From Plasmopara viticola (taxonomy: Eukaryota; Oomycota; Peronosporomycetes; Peronosporales; Peronosporaceae), in the NCBI GenBank assembly GCA_001695595.3, contig MBPM02000208.1, positions 1 through 63,950 on the forward strand: DNA of 63,950 nt, written 5' to 3'. The translations under genes and the position numbers were made by a program. Each line of letters opens with the position of its first letter. Positions within the stretch are counted from its first letter, which is position 1. A model generated the notes under the pieces. That model searched no databases, was not told where the DNA came from, and worked only from the letters and a program-made list of their open reading frames with translations. Of the stretch, positions 22,219 through 36,000 are shown one piece after another.

Positions 22219-25200
22219 CGCATATCCAATTCATTTAAGCGCTGAGACGCTGAACGTCAGCAGATACGTCTTTTCTATCCTATTAGATGTGCACAGACGC
22301 AATAAGGCAACATCTAAGCATGTAATCACTTACATGCTCAGATGATGTGCGACGACAGATACGTTCTTTCTATCTCTTAAGATGCATTCGAAACACAACA
22401 AAGCGTAAACTCCCCCTATTTAAGAGCCGAGACGCTGTGCGACCATAGCTACGACCTTTCAATCTATCTAGACGTTCCCATACGCAAGAGGGTCACAACT
22501 AAGCGCATATTCAATTCATTTAAGCGCTGAGGCGCTGAACGTCAGCAGATACGTCTTTTCTATCCTCTTAGACGTGCACAGACGCAATAGGGCCACAATT
22601 AAGCATGTAATCACTTTTCTAAAGAGCTCAGATGACGTGCGACGACAGATACGTCCTTTTTATCTCTTAAAACGTGCACAGATGCATTAGCGACACACCA
22701 AAGCGTAAAAGCACCCTTTTTAAGCGCTAAGATATTGTACAACCATAACTACGACCTTTCGATCTATTGAGACGTTCACAGACGCAATAGGGTCAATACT
22801 AAGCGCATATATATTCATTCAAGCGATGATAAGCTGTATGTCAGCAGATACGTCTTTTTATCTTCTTTAACGTACGCAGATGCAATAGGGCCATAACTAT
22901 GCATGTAATTACTTTATAAACAACTCAGATGATGTGCGACGACAGACACGTCCTTTCTATATCTTAAGACGTCTACAGATGAATTAGTGACACACCAAAG
23001 CGTAAACTCAACCTCTTTAAGGGCGGAGACGCTGTACGGCCACAGTTACGTTCTTTCGATCTATTTAAACGTTCACAGACAAAATAGGGTCAAAACTAAG
23101 CGCATATTCAATTTATTGAAGCGCTGAGACGCTGTACGTCAGCAGATACGTCCTTTCTATCCTCTTAGACGTGCACAGACGCAATAGGGCCACAAGTAAG
23201 CATGTAATTACTCTTCTAAAGTGATCAGATGATGTGCGACGACAGATACGTCCTTTCTATATCTTAAGACGTCTACAGATGAATTAGTGACACACCAAAG
23301 CGTAAACTCAACCTCTTTAAGGGCTGAGACGCTCAACGATCATAGCTACGTCTAGACGTTCTCAGACGCAATATGGTCACAACTAAGCGCATGTCTAATT
23401 CATTTAAGTGCTGAGACGCTGTATGTCAGCAGATACGTCTTTTCTATCCTTTTTAACGTACACAGATGCAACATGGCCACAACCAAGCATGTAATCACTT
23501 TTATAAAGTGCTCAGATGATGTGCTACGACAGATACGTCCTTTCTGTCTCTTGAGACGTGCACAGATGCAATAGAGGCAGAACAAAGCCAATACTCACCT
23601 CTTTGAGCGCTAAGACGTTGTACGACCATAGCTACGTTCTTTCGATCTATCTAGACGTTCACAGACACAATAGGGTCACAACTAAGCGCATACTCAATTG
23701 ATTTAAGCGCTGAGACGCTAAACGACAGCAGATACGTCTTCTCTATCGTCTTAGACGTGCAAGGCGCAATAGGGCCACAACTTAGCATGTAATTACTTTT
23801 ACAAAGTGCTCAGATGATGTGCGAGGACAAATACGTTCTTTCTACCCCTCAAGACGTGCACAGATGCATTCGAGACACAACAAAGCGTATACTCACCCTC
23901 TTGAAGCGCAAAACATTGTAAAACTATAGCCACATCCTTTCGATCTATCTAAACGTTTATGGACGCAATAGGGTCAAAAAGAAGCGTATATTAAATTCAT
24001 CTAGGCGCTGAGACGCTGTATATCAGCAGATACGTCCTTTCTATCCTCTTAGACGTGCACCGACGCGATAGGGCAACAACTAAGAATGTAATCACTTTTC
24101 CAAAGTGCCAAAATGATGTGCGACGACAAATACGTTCTTTCTAGCTCTTAAGACGTGTACAGATGCATTCGAGACACACCAAAGCGTATACTCACCCTCT
24201 TCGCTTTTAGCGCTAAAACATTGAACAATCATAGCCACGTCCTTTCGATCAATCTAGACGTTCAAAGACGCAATAGGGTCACAACTAAGTGCATATTCCA
24301 TTTATTCAAGCGCTGAGAGGCTGTATGTCAGCAGATACATTTTTTCTATCCTCTTTAACGTACACAGATGCAACATGGCCACAACCAAGCATGTAATCAC
24401 TTTTATAAAGTGCTCAGATTATGTGCTACGACCGATACGTCTTTTCTATCTTCTTGGACGTGCAAAGACGCAATAGGGTCACGACTAAGCATGTAATAAC
24501 TTTACAAAGGTGCTCAGATGATGTGCGACGACAAATACGTCCTTTCTAGCTCTTAAGCCGTGCATAGATTCATTCGAGACACAACAAAGCGTATACTCAC
24601 CCTCTTTAAACGCTAAGATATTGTACATTCATAGCTTCGTCCTTTCGATATATTTTGACGTACACAGACACAATAGGGTCACAACAAAGCGTATCTTCGA
24701 TTCATTTAAGCGCTGAGACGCTGTATGTTTGCAAATACGTCTTTTCTATCCTTTTTAACGTACACAGACGCGATAAGGCCACAACTAAGCATGTAACCAC
24801 TTTATCAAGTGCTCAGATGATGTGCGACGACAGATACGTCCTTTCTATCTCTTAAGACGTGCACAGATGCATTAAACACAGAACAAAGCGTATACTCACC
24901 CTATGTAAGGGATGAGACGGTGTACGACTATAGCTACGTTCTTTCGATCTATTTTAACGTTCACAGACGCAGTAGGGTCACAACTAAGCGCATATTCAAT
25001 TCAATTAAGCGCTGAGACGCTGAACGTCAGCAGATACGTCATTTCTATCCTCTTAGACGTGCACAGACGCAATAGGAAAACAACTATGCATGTAATCTCT
25101 TTTCCAAAGTGCTCAGATGATGTGCGACGACAGATACGTCCTTTCTTGCCCTTAAGACGTACACCGATGCATTTGAGACACAGCAAAGAGTGTACTCACC

Positions 25201-26930
25201 CTCTTTAAGGGCTGATACGCTCTACGACCATTGCTACGTTCTTTCGATCTATTATAACGTTCACAGACGAAATAGGGTCACAACTAAGCGCATGTTCAAT
25301 TTATTTAAGAGCTGAGAAGCTGTACGTCAGCAGATACGACCTTTCTATCCTCTTAGACGTGCACAGATGCAACAAGGCAACAACAAAGAATGTAATTACT
25401 TTTACAAAGTGCTCAGATGATGTGCGACGACAGATACGTCCTTTCTTGCTCTTAAGACGTACACAGATGCATTAGACACAGAACAAATCTTTTACTCACC
25501 CTCTTTAAGCGCTAAGACGATTTACGACGATAGCTACGTCCTTTCGATCTATCTAGACGTTCACAGACGCAAAAGGGTCACAACTAAGCGCATATCTAAT
25601 TCATTTAAGCGCTGAGGCGCTGAACGTCAGCAGATACGTCATTTCTATCCTCTTAGACGTGCACAGATGCAATAGGGCAACAAATACGCATGTAATCTCT
25701 TTTCCAAAGTGCTCAGATGATGTACCACGACAGACACGTCCTTTCTTGCGCTTGAGACGTACACCGATGCATTCGAGACACAACAAAGCGTACACTCACT
25801 CGCTTTAAGGGCTGAGACGCTGTACGACCATAGCTACGTTCTTTCGATCTATTATAACGTTCATAGACAAAATAGGGTCACAACGAAGCGCATGTTCAAT
25901 TCATTTAAGCGCTGAGACGCTGAACGTCAGCAGATACGTCATTTCTATCCTCTTTAGCGTACACAGACGCAATAAGGCCACAACTAAGCATGTAACCACT
26001 TTATAAAGTGCTCAGATGATGTACGACGACAGATACGTCCTTTCTGTCTCTTGAGACGTACACAGATGCAATAGCGGCAGAACAAAGCCAATACTCACCC
26101 TTTTTTAAGCGCTAAGACGTTGTACGACCATAGCTACGTCCTTTCGATCTACCTAGACGTTCACAGACACAATAGGGTCACAACTAAGCGCATATTTTAT
26201 TCATCTAAGCGCTGAGACGCTGAACGTCAGTAGATACGTCTTTTCTATCCTCTTAGACGTGCACAGACGCAACGGGGCCACAACTGAGCTTGTTATCACT
26301 TTTTCATAGTGCTCGGATTAATGTTCGGGGACAGATACGTCCTTTCTATCTCTTGAGACCTGCAAAGACGCATTCGAGACAGAACAAAGCGTATACTCGT
26401 CCTTCCTAAGCGCTTTGACGCTATACGACCATAGCTACGTTCTGTTGATCTGTCATAACGTTTACAGACGCAATAGGGTCACAACCAAGCGCATATTCAA
26501 TTCATTCAAGCGCTGAGACGCTGCACATCAGCAGATACGTCCTTCCTATCCTCTTAGACGTGCAGAGACGCTACAAGGCAACAACTAAGCATGTAATCTC
26601 TTTTCCAAAGTGCTCAGATGATGTGCGACGACAGATACGTCCTTTCTTGCACTTAAGACGTACACCGATGCATTTGAGACACAACAAAGAGTGTACTCAC
26701 CCTCTTTAAGGGCTGATACGCTCTACGACCATTGCTACGTTCTTTCGATCTATTATAACGTTCACAGACAAAATAGGGTCACAACTAAGCGCATGTTCAA
26801 TTCATTTAAGCGCTGAGACGCTGAACGTCAGCAGATACGTCATTTCTATCCTCTTTAGCGTACACAGACGCAATAAGGCCACAACTAAGCATATAACTAC
26901 TTTATTAAGTGCTCAGATGATGTGCGACGA
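22219..26930 (+). repeat. Higher-order satellite array (A-B-C trimer, ~300 bp, ~16 copies)
   Basis: Three related but distinct ~100-bp monomers alternate regularly. A carries CGTCAGCAGATACGTC and AAGCATGTAATCACTTT. B carries TGCTCAGATGATGTGCGACG and a TCTTAAGACGT block. C carries ACCATAGCTACGTTCTTTCG, CTAGACGTTCACAGACGC and GCGCATATTCAATTCATTTA. The order A-B-C is kept throughout, giving a ~295-300 bp repeat, about 16 copies in 4.7 kb. Corresponding monomers in successive units resemble each other far more than their neighbours do. Substitutions are frequent, so this array is older or less homogenised than the one to its right. Confidence 0.88.
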
Positions 26931-27094
26931 CTAGGAAGTTCGAAAACACGTAGCTATGGTGGTACAACGTCTAAGCGCTTAAAGAGGAGGCGTACACACG
27001 CTGTTGTGTCTCTAATGCATCTGTGCACGTCTTAAAAGATAGAAAGGACGTATCCGTCGTCGCACATAATCTGAGCACTTTGAAAAAGTGATTA
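26931..27094 (-). repeat. Inverted satellite segment at the array boundary
   Basis: After a forward B monomer breaks off at GATGTGCGACGA (26930), the sequence reads as the reverse complement of the same satellite. CGTAGCTATGGTGGTACAAC is the inverse of the C head, ATGCATCTGTGCACGTCTTA the inverse of the B middle, and CTGAGCACTTTGAAAAAGTG the inverse of the A tail. Forward orientation resumes at 27095 with the main-array monomer. The inverted piece is ~163 bp. Confidence 0.85.
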
Positions 27095-30000
27095 GTGCTG
27101 AGATGATCAACGGCCATAGATACGTCCTTTCTATCATAGACGCGTGCAGACGCAATAGACTCACAACTAAACGTATATTTGCTCTTTAGAAGTGCTGAGA
27201 CGATCTACAGCCATAGATACGTCCTTTCTATCATTCTAGACGCGTGCAGACGCAATAGAGTCACAATTAAACGTATATTTGCTCTTTAGAAGTGCTGAGA
27301 CGATCTACAGCCATAGATACGTCCTTTCTATCATTCTAGACACGTGCAGACGCAATAGAGTCACAACTAAACGTATATTTGCTCTTTGGAAGTGCTGGGA
27401 TCATGTAGGGCCAAAGATACGTTCTTTCTTTCATTCTAGGCGCGTGCAGACGCAATAGAGTCACAACTAAACGTATATTTGCTCTTTTGAAGTGCTGGGA
27501 TCATGTACGGCCATAGATACGTCCTTTCTATCATTCTAGACGCGTGCAGACGCAATAAGCGTATATCTGCTCTTTTGAAGTGCTGAGATGATGAACTGCC
27601 ATAGATACGTCCTTTCTATCATTCTAGACGCGTGGAGACGGAATAGAGTCACGACTAAGCGTATAGTTGCTCTTTTGAAGTGCTGGGATGATGTACGGCC
27701 ATCGATACGTCCTTTCTATCATTCTAGACGCGTGCAGACGCAATAGAGTCACAACTAAGCGTATATCTGCTCTTTTGAAGTGCTGAGATGATGAATTGCT
27801 ATAGATACGTCCTTTCTATCATTCTAGACGCGTGCAGACAGAATAGAGTCACTAAGCGTATAGTTGCTCTTTTGAAGCGCTGAGATGATGTACGGCCATC
27901 GATACGTCCTTTCTATCAATCTAGACGCGTGCAGACGCAATAGAGTCACAACTAAGCGTATATTTGCTCTTTTGAAGCGCTGAGATGATGTACGGCCATA
28001 GATACGTCCTTTCTATCATTCTAGACGCGTGCAGACGTAATTGAGGAACAACTTAGCGTATGTTTGCTCTTTGGAAGTGCTGAAACGATCAACGGCCATA
28101 GATACGTCCTTTCTATCATTCTAGACGCGTGCAGACGCAATAGAGTCACAACTAAGCGTGTATTTGCTCTTTGGAAGTGCTGAAACGATCTACGGTCATA
28201 GACACGTCCTTTCCATCATTCTAGCCGCGTGCAGACGCAATAGAATATCAAATAAGCGTATATTTGCTCTTTAGAAGTGCTGAGACGATCAACAGGCCAT
28301 AGATACGTCCTTTCTATCATTCTAGACGCGTGCAGGCAATAGCGTCACAACTAAGCGTATTGTTGCTATTTTGAAGTGCTGAGATGATGTACGGCCATAG
28401 ATACGTCCTTTCTATCATTCTAGACGCGTGCAGACGCGATAGAGTCACAACCAAGCGTAAAGTTGCTCTCTTGAAGTGCATAAACGATCTACGGCCATAG
28501 ATACGTCTTTTCTATCCTTCTAGACGCGTGCAGACGCAATAGAGTCACAACTAAGCGTATATCTGCTCTTTTGAATTGCTGAGATGATGAACTGCCATAG
28601 ATACGTCCTTTCTATCATTCTAGACGCGTCCAGACGCAATAGAGTCACGACTAAGCGTATAGTTGCTCTTTTGAAGTGCTGAGATGATATATGACCATAG
28701 ATACGGACTTTCTATCATTCTAGACGCGTGCAGACGCAATTGAGAAACAACTTAGCGTATAGTTGCTCTTTTGAAGTGCTGGGATGATGTACGGCCATCG
28801 ATACGTCCTTTCTATCATTCTAGACGCTTGCAGACGCATTAGAGTCACAACTAAGCGTATATTTGCTCTTTTGAAGTGCTGAAACGATCTACGGCCATAG
28901 ATACGTCCTTTCTATCATTCTAGACGCGTGCAGACGCAATTGAGAAACAACTTAGCGTATAGTTGCTCTTTTGAAGTGCTGGGATGATCGATCGATCGTG
29001 CATTTCTACCAGACGCGTCATATTAAGCGTATATTTGCTCTTTTGAAGTGCTGAGATGATGTACGGCCATCGATACGTCCTTTTTATCATTCTAGACGCG
29101 TGCAGACGCAATAGAGTCAGACCTAAACGTATATCTGCTCTTTTGAAGTGCTGGGATGATGTACGGCCATCGATACGTCCTTTCTATCATTCTAGACGCG
29201 TGCAGACGCAATAGAGTCACAACCAAGCGTATAGTTGCTCTTTTGAAGTGCTGAAACGATCTACGGCCATAGATACGTCTTTCTATCATTCTAGACGCGT
29301 GCAGACGCAATAGAGTCACAACTAAGCGTATATCTGCTCTTTTGAAGTGCTGAGATGATGAACGGCCATAGATACGTCCTTTCTATCATTCTAGACGCGT
29401 GCAGACGCAATAGAGACACGACTAAGCGTATATTTGCTCTTTTGAAGTGCTGAGATGATATACTGCCATAGATACGTCCTTTCTATCATTCTAGACGCGT
29501 GCAGACGCAATTGAGAAACAACTAAGCGTATAGTTGCTCTTTTGAAGTGCTGGGATGATGTACGGCCATCGATACGTCCTTTCTATCATTCTAGACGCGT
29601 GCAGACGCAATAGAGTCACAACTAAGCGTATATTTGCTCTTTTGAAGTGCTGAAACGATCTACGGCCATAGATACGTCCTTTCTATCATTCTAGACGCGT
29701 GCAGACGCAATTGAGAAACAACTTAGCGTATAGTTGCTCTTTTGAAGTGCTGGGATGATGTACGGCCATCGATACGTCCTTTCTATCATTCTAGACGCGT
29801 GCAGACGCAATAGAGTCACAACTAAGCGTATATTTGCTCTTTTGAAGTGCTGAGATGATGTACGGCCATCGATACGTCCTTTCTATCATTCTAGACGCGT
29901 GCAGACGCAATAGAGTCAACTAAACGTATATTGCTCTTTTGAAGTGCTGGATGATGTACGGCCATCGATACGTCCTTTCTATCATTCTAGACGCGTGCAG

Positions 30001-33000
30001 ACGCAATAGAGTCACAACTAAGCGTATATTTGCTCTTTTGAAGTGCTGAAATGATCTACGGCCATAGATACGTCCTTTCTATCATTCTAGACGCGTGCAG
30101 ACGCAATAGAGTCACAACTAAGCGTATATTTGCTCTTTTGAAGTGCTGAGATGATGTACGGCCATAGATACGTCCTTTCTATCATTCTAGACGCGTGCAG
30201 ACGCAATAGAGTCACAACTAAGCGTATAGTTGCTCTTTTGAAGTGCTGAGATGATATACGGCCATAGATACGTCCTTTCTATCATTCTAGACGCGTGCAG
30301 ACGCAATAGAGAAACAACTTAGCGTATAGTTGCTCTTTGGAAGTGCTGAGACGATCTACGGCCATAGATACGTCCTTTCTATCATTCTAGACGCGTGCAG
30401 ACGCAATAGAGTCACAACTAAGCGTATATTTGCTCTTTGGAAGTGCTGAAACGATCTACGGCCATAGATACGTCCTTTCTATCATTCTAGACGCGTGCAG
30501 ACGCAATGAGAACAACTAGCGTATAGTTGCTCTTTTGAAGTGCTGGGATGATGTACGGCCATCGATACGTCCTTTCTATCATTCTAGACGCGTGCAGACG
30601 CAATAGAGTCACAACTAAGCGTATATTTGCTCTTTTGAAGTGCTGAGATGATGTACGGCCATAGATACGTCCTTTCTATCATTCTAGACGCGTGCAGACG
30701 CAATAGAGAATCAACTAAGCGTATATTTGCTCTTTTGAAGTGCTGAGATGATGTACGGCCATCGATACGTCCTTTCTATCATTCTAGACGCGTGCAGACG
30801 CAATAGAGTCACAACTAAGCGTATATTGCTCTTTGAAGTGCTAATGATCTACGGCCATAGATACGTCCTTTCTATCATTCTAGACGCGTGCAGACGCAAT
30901 AGAGTCACAACTAAGCGTATAGTTGCTCTTTTGAAGTGCTGAGATGATGAACGGCCATAGATACGTCCTTTCTATCATTCTAGACGCGTGCAGACGCAAT
31001 AGAGTCACAACTAAGCGTATTTGCTCTTTTGAAGTGCTGAGATGATGTATGCCATAGATACGTCCTTTCTATCATTCTAGACGCGTGCAGACGCAATAGA
31101 ACAACTAGCGTATATTGCTCTTTTGAAGTGCTGGATGATGTACGGCCATAGATACGTCCTTTCTATCATTCTAGACGCGTGCAGACGCAATAGAGTCACA
31201 ACTAAGCGTATATTTGCTCTTTTGAAGTGCTGAGACGATCTACGGCCATAGATACGTCCTTTCTATCATTCTAGACGCGTGCAGACGCAATTGAGAAACA
31301 AGTTAGCGTATAATTGCTCTTTTGAAGTGCTGAGACGATCTACGGCCATAGATACGTCCTTTCTATCATTCTAGACGCGTGCAGACGCAATAGAGTCACA
31401 ACTAAGCGTATATTTGCTCTTTTGAAGTGCTGAGATATGTACGGCCATCGATACGTCCTTTCTATCATTCTAGACGCGTGCAGACGCAATTGAGAAACAA
31501 CTTAGCGTATATTTGCTCTTTGGAAGTGCTGGATGATCTACGGCCATAGATACGTCCTTTCTATCATTCTAGACGCGTGCAGACGCAATAGAAACAACTA
31601 GCGTATATTGCTCTTTTGAAGTGCTGGATGATGTACGGCCATCGATACGTCCTTTCTATCATTCTAGACGCGTGCAGACGCAATAGAGTCACAACTAAGC
31701 GTATATTTGCTCTTTTGAAGTGCTGAGATGATGTACGGCCATCGATACGTCCTTTCTATCATTCTAGACGCGTGCAGACGCAATAGAGTCAACTAAGCGT
31801 ATATTGCTCTTTTGAAGTGCTGGATGATGTACGGCCATCGATACGTCCTTTCTATCATTCTAGACGCGTGCAGACGCAATAGAGTCACAACTAAGCGTAT
31901 ATTTGCTCTTTTGAAGTGCTGAGATGATGTACGGCCATAGATACGTCCTTTCTATCATTCTAGACGCGTGCAGACGCAATAGAGTCACAACTAAGCGTAT
32001 ATTGCTCTTTTGAAGTGCTGAGATGATGACGGCCATAGATACGTCCTTTCTATCATTCTAGACGCGTGCAGACGCAATAGAGTCACAACTAAGCGTATAG
32101 TTGCTCTTTTGAAGTGCTGGGATGATGTACGGCCATCGATACGTCCTTTCTATCATTCTAGACGCGTGCAGACGCAATAGAGTCACAACTAAGCGTATAT
32201 TTGCTCTTTGGAAGTGCTAAATGATCTACGGCCATAGATACGTCCTTTCTATCATTCTAGACGCGTGCAGACGCAATAGAGAAACAACTAAGCGTATATT
32301 GCTCTTTTGAAGTGCTGAGACGATTTACGGCCATCGATACGTCCTTTCTATCATTCTAGACGCGTGCAGACGCAATAGAGTCACAACTAAGCGTATATTT
32401 GCTCTTTTGAAGTGCTGAGATGATGTACGGCCATAGATACGTCCTTTCTATCATTCTAGACGCGTGCAGACGCAATAGAGTCAACTAAGCGTATATTGCT
32501 CTTTTGAAGTGCTGAGATGATGTACGGCCATCGATACGTCCTTTCTATCATTCTAGACGCGTGCAGACGCAATAGAGTCACAACTAAGCGTATATTTCTC
32601 TTTTGAAGTGCTGAGATGATGTACGGCCATCGATACGTCCTTTCTATCATTCTAGACGCGTGCAGACGCAATAGAGTCACAACTAAGCGTATATTTGCTC
32701 TTTGGAAGTGCTAAATGATGTACGGCCATAGATACGTCCTTTCTATCATTCTAGACGCGTGCAGACGCAATAGAGAACAACTAGCGTATAGTTGCTCTTT
32801 TGAAGTGCTGGATGATGTACGGCCATAGATACGTCCTTTCTATCATTCTAGACGCGTGCAGACGCAATAGAGTCACAACTAAGCGTATATTTGCTCTTTT
32901 GAAGTGCTGAGATGATGTACGGCCATCGATACGTCCTTTCTATCATTCTAGACGCGTGCAGACGCAATAGAGTCACAACTAAGCGTATATTTGCTCTTTG

Positions 33001-36000
33001 AAGTGCTGAATGATCTACGGCCATAGATACGTCCTTTCTATCATTCTAGACGCGTGCAGACGAATAGAGTCACGACTAAGCGTATATTGCTCTTTTGAAG
33101 TGCTGAGATGATGTACGGCCATAGATACGTCCTTTCTATCATTCTAGACGCGTGCAGACGCAATAGAACAACTAGCGTATTTGCTCTTTTGAAGTGCTGG
33201 ATGATGTACGGCCATCGATACGTCCTTTCTATCATTCTAGACGCGTGCAGACGCAATAGAGTCACAACTAAGCGTATATTTGCTCTTTTGAAGTGCTGAG
33301 ATGATGTACGGCCATCGATACGTCCTTTCTATCATTCTAGACGCGTGCAGACGCAATAGAGTCACAACTAAGCGTATATTTGCTCTTTTGAAGTGCTGAG
33401 ATGATGTACGGCCATAGATACGTCCTTTCTATCATTCTAGACGCGTGCAGACGCAATAGAAACAACTTAGCGTATAGTTGCTCTTTTGAAGTGCTGGATG
33501 ATGTACGGCCATCGATACGTCCTTTCTATCATTCTAGACGCGTGCAGACGCAATAGAGTCACAACTAAGCGTATATTTGCTCTTTGAAGTGCTGAAGATG
33601 TACGGCCATAGATACGTCCTTTCTATCATTCTAGACGCGTGCAGACGCAATGAGACAACTAAGCGTATTTTGCTCTTTTGAAGTGCTGAGATGATGTACG
33701 GCCATAGATACGTCCTTTCTATCATTCTAGACGCGTGCAGACGCAATAGAGTCAACTAAGCGTATATTGCTCTTTTGAAGTGCTGGATGATGTACGGCCA
33801 TCGATACGTCCTTTCTATCATTCTAGACGCGTGCAGACGCAATAGAGTCACAACTAAGCGTATATTTGCTCTTTTGAAGTGCTGAGATGATGTACGGCCA
33901 TCGATACGTCCTTTCTATCATTCTAGACGCGTGCAGACGCAATAGAGTCACAACTAAGCGTATATTTGCTCTTTGGAAGTGCTGAAACGATGTACGGCCA
34001 TAGATACGTCCTTTCTATCATTCTAGACGCGTGCAGACGCAATAGAGAACAACTAGCGTATATTTGCTCTTTTGAAGTGCTGGATGATGTACGGCCATCG
34101 ATACGTCCTTTCTATCATTCTAGACGCGTGCAGACGCAATAGAGTCACAACTAAGCGTATATTTGCTCTTTTGAAGTGCTGAAACGATCTACGGCCATAG
34201 ATACGTCCTTTCTATCATTCTAGACGCGTGCAGACGCAATAGAGCCACAACTAAGCGTATTTTGCTCTTTGGAAGTGCTGAGACGATCTACGGCCATAGA
34301 TACGTCCTTTCTATCATTCTAGACGCGTGCAGACGCAATAGAGTCAACTAAGCGTATATTGCTCTTTTGAAGTGCTGGATGATGTACGGCCATAGATACG
34401 TCCTTTCTATCATTCTAGACGCGTGCAGACGCAATAGAGTCACAACTAAGCGTATATTTGCTCTTTTGAAGTGCTGAGATGATGTACGGCCATAGATACG
34501 TCCTTTCTATCATTCTAGACGCGTGCAGACGCAATAGAGTCACAACTAAGCGTATATTTGCTCTTTTGAAGTGCTGATGATGTACGGCCATAGATACGTC
34601 CTTTCTATCATTCTAGACGCGTGCAGACGCAATAGAGACAACTAAGCGTATATTTGCTCTTTTGAAGTGCTGAGATGATGTACGGCCATCGATACGTCCT
34701 TTCTATCATTCTAGACGCGTGCAGACGCAATAGAGTCACAACTAAGCGTATATTTGCTCTTTGAAGTGCTGAGATGATGTACGGCCATAGATACGTCCTT
34801 TCTATCATTCTAGACGCGTGCAGACGCAATAGAGTCACAACTAAGCGTATATTTGCTCTTTGAAGTGCTGAATGTACGGCCATAGATACGTCCTTTCTAT
34901 CATTCTAGACGCGTGCAGACGCAATAGAGTCACAACTAAGCGTATATTTGCTCTTTTGAAGTGCTGAGACAATCTACGGCCATAGATACGTCCTTTCTAT
35001 CATTCTAGACGCGTGCAGACGCAATAGAGTCACAACTAAGCGTATATTTGCTCTTTGAAGTGCTGAATGATGTACGGCCATAGATACGTCCTTTCTATCA
35101 TTCTAGACGCGTGCAGACGAATAGAGTCACACTAAGCGTATATTGCTCTTTTGAAGTGCTGAGATGATGTACGGCCATCGATACGTCCTTTCTATCATTC
35201 TAGACGCGTGCAGACGCAATAGAGTCACAACTAAGCGTATATTTGCTCTTTTGAAGTGCTGAATGTACGGCCATAGATACGTCCTTTCTATCATTCTAGA
35301 CGCGTGCAGACGCAATAGAGTCACACTAAGCGTATATTGCTCTTTTGAAGTGCTGAGATGATGTACGGCCATCGATACGTCCTTTCTATCATTCTAGACG
35401 CGTGCAGACGCAATAGAAACAACTAGCGTATATTGCTCTTTTGAAGTGCTGGATGATGTACGGCCATCGATACGTCCTTTCTATCATTCTAGACGCGTGC
35501 AGACGCAATAGAGTCACAACTAAGCGTATATTTGCTCTTTTGAAGTGCTGAGATGATGTACGGCCATAGATACGTCCTTTCTATCATTCTAGACGCGTGC
35601 AGACGCAATAGAAACAACTAAGCGTATATTGCTCTTTTGAAGTGCTGGATGATGTACGGCCATAGATACGTCCTTTCTATCATTCTAGACGCGTGCAGAC
35701 GCAATAGAGTCACAACTAAGCGTATATTTGCTCTTTTGAAGTGCTGAGATGATGTACGGCCATAGATACGTCCTTTCTATCATTCTAGACGCGTGCAGAC
35801 GCAATAGAACAACTAAGCGTATAGTTGCTCTTTTGAAGTGCTGGATGATGTACGGCCATCGATACGTCCTTTCTATCATTCTAGACGCGTGCAGACGCAA
35901 TAGAGTCACAACTAAGCGTATATTTGCTCTTTTGAAGTGCTGAGATGATGTACGGCCATCGATACGTCCTTTCTATCATTCTAGACGCGTGCAGACGCAA

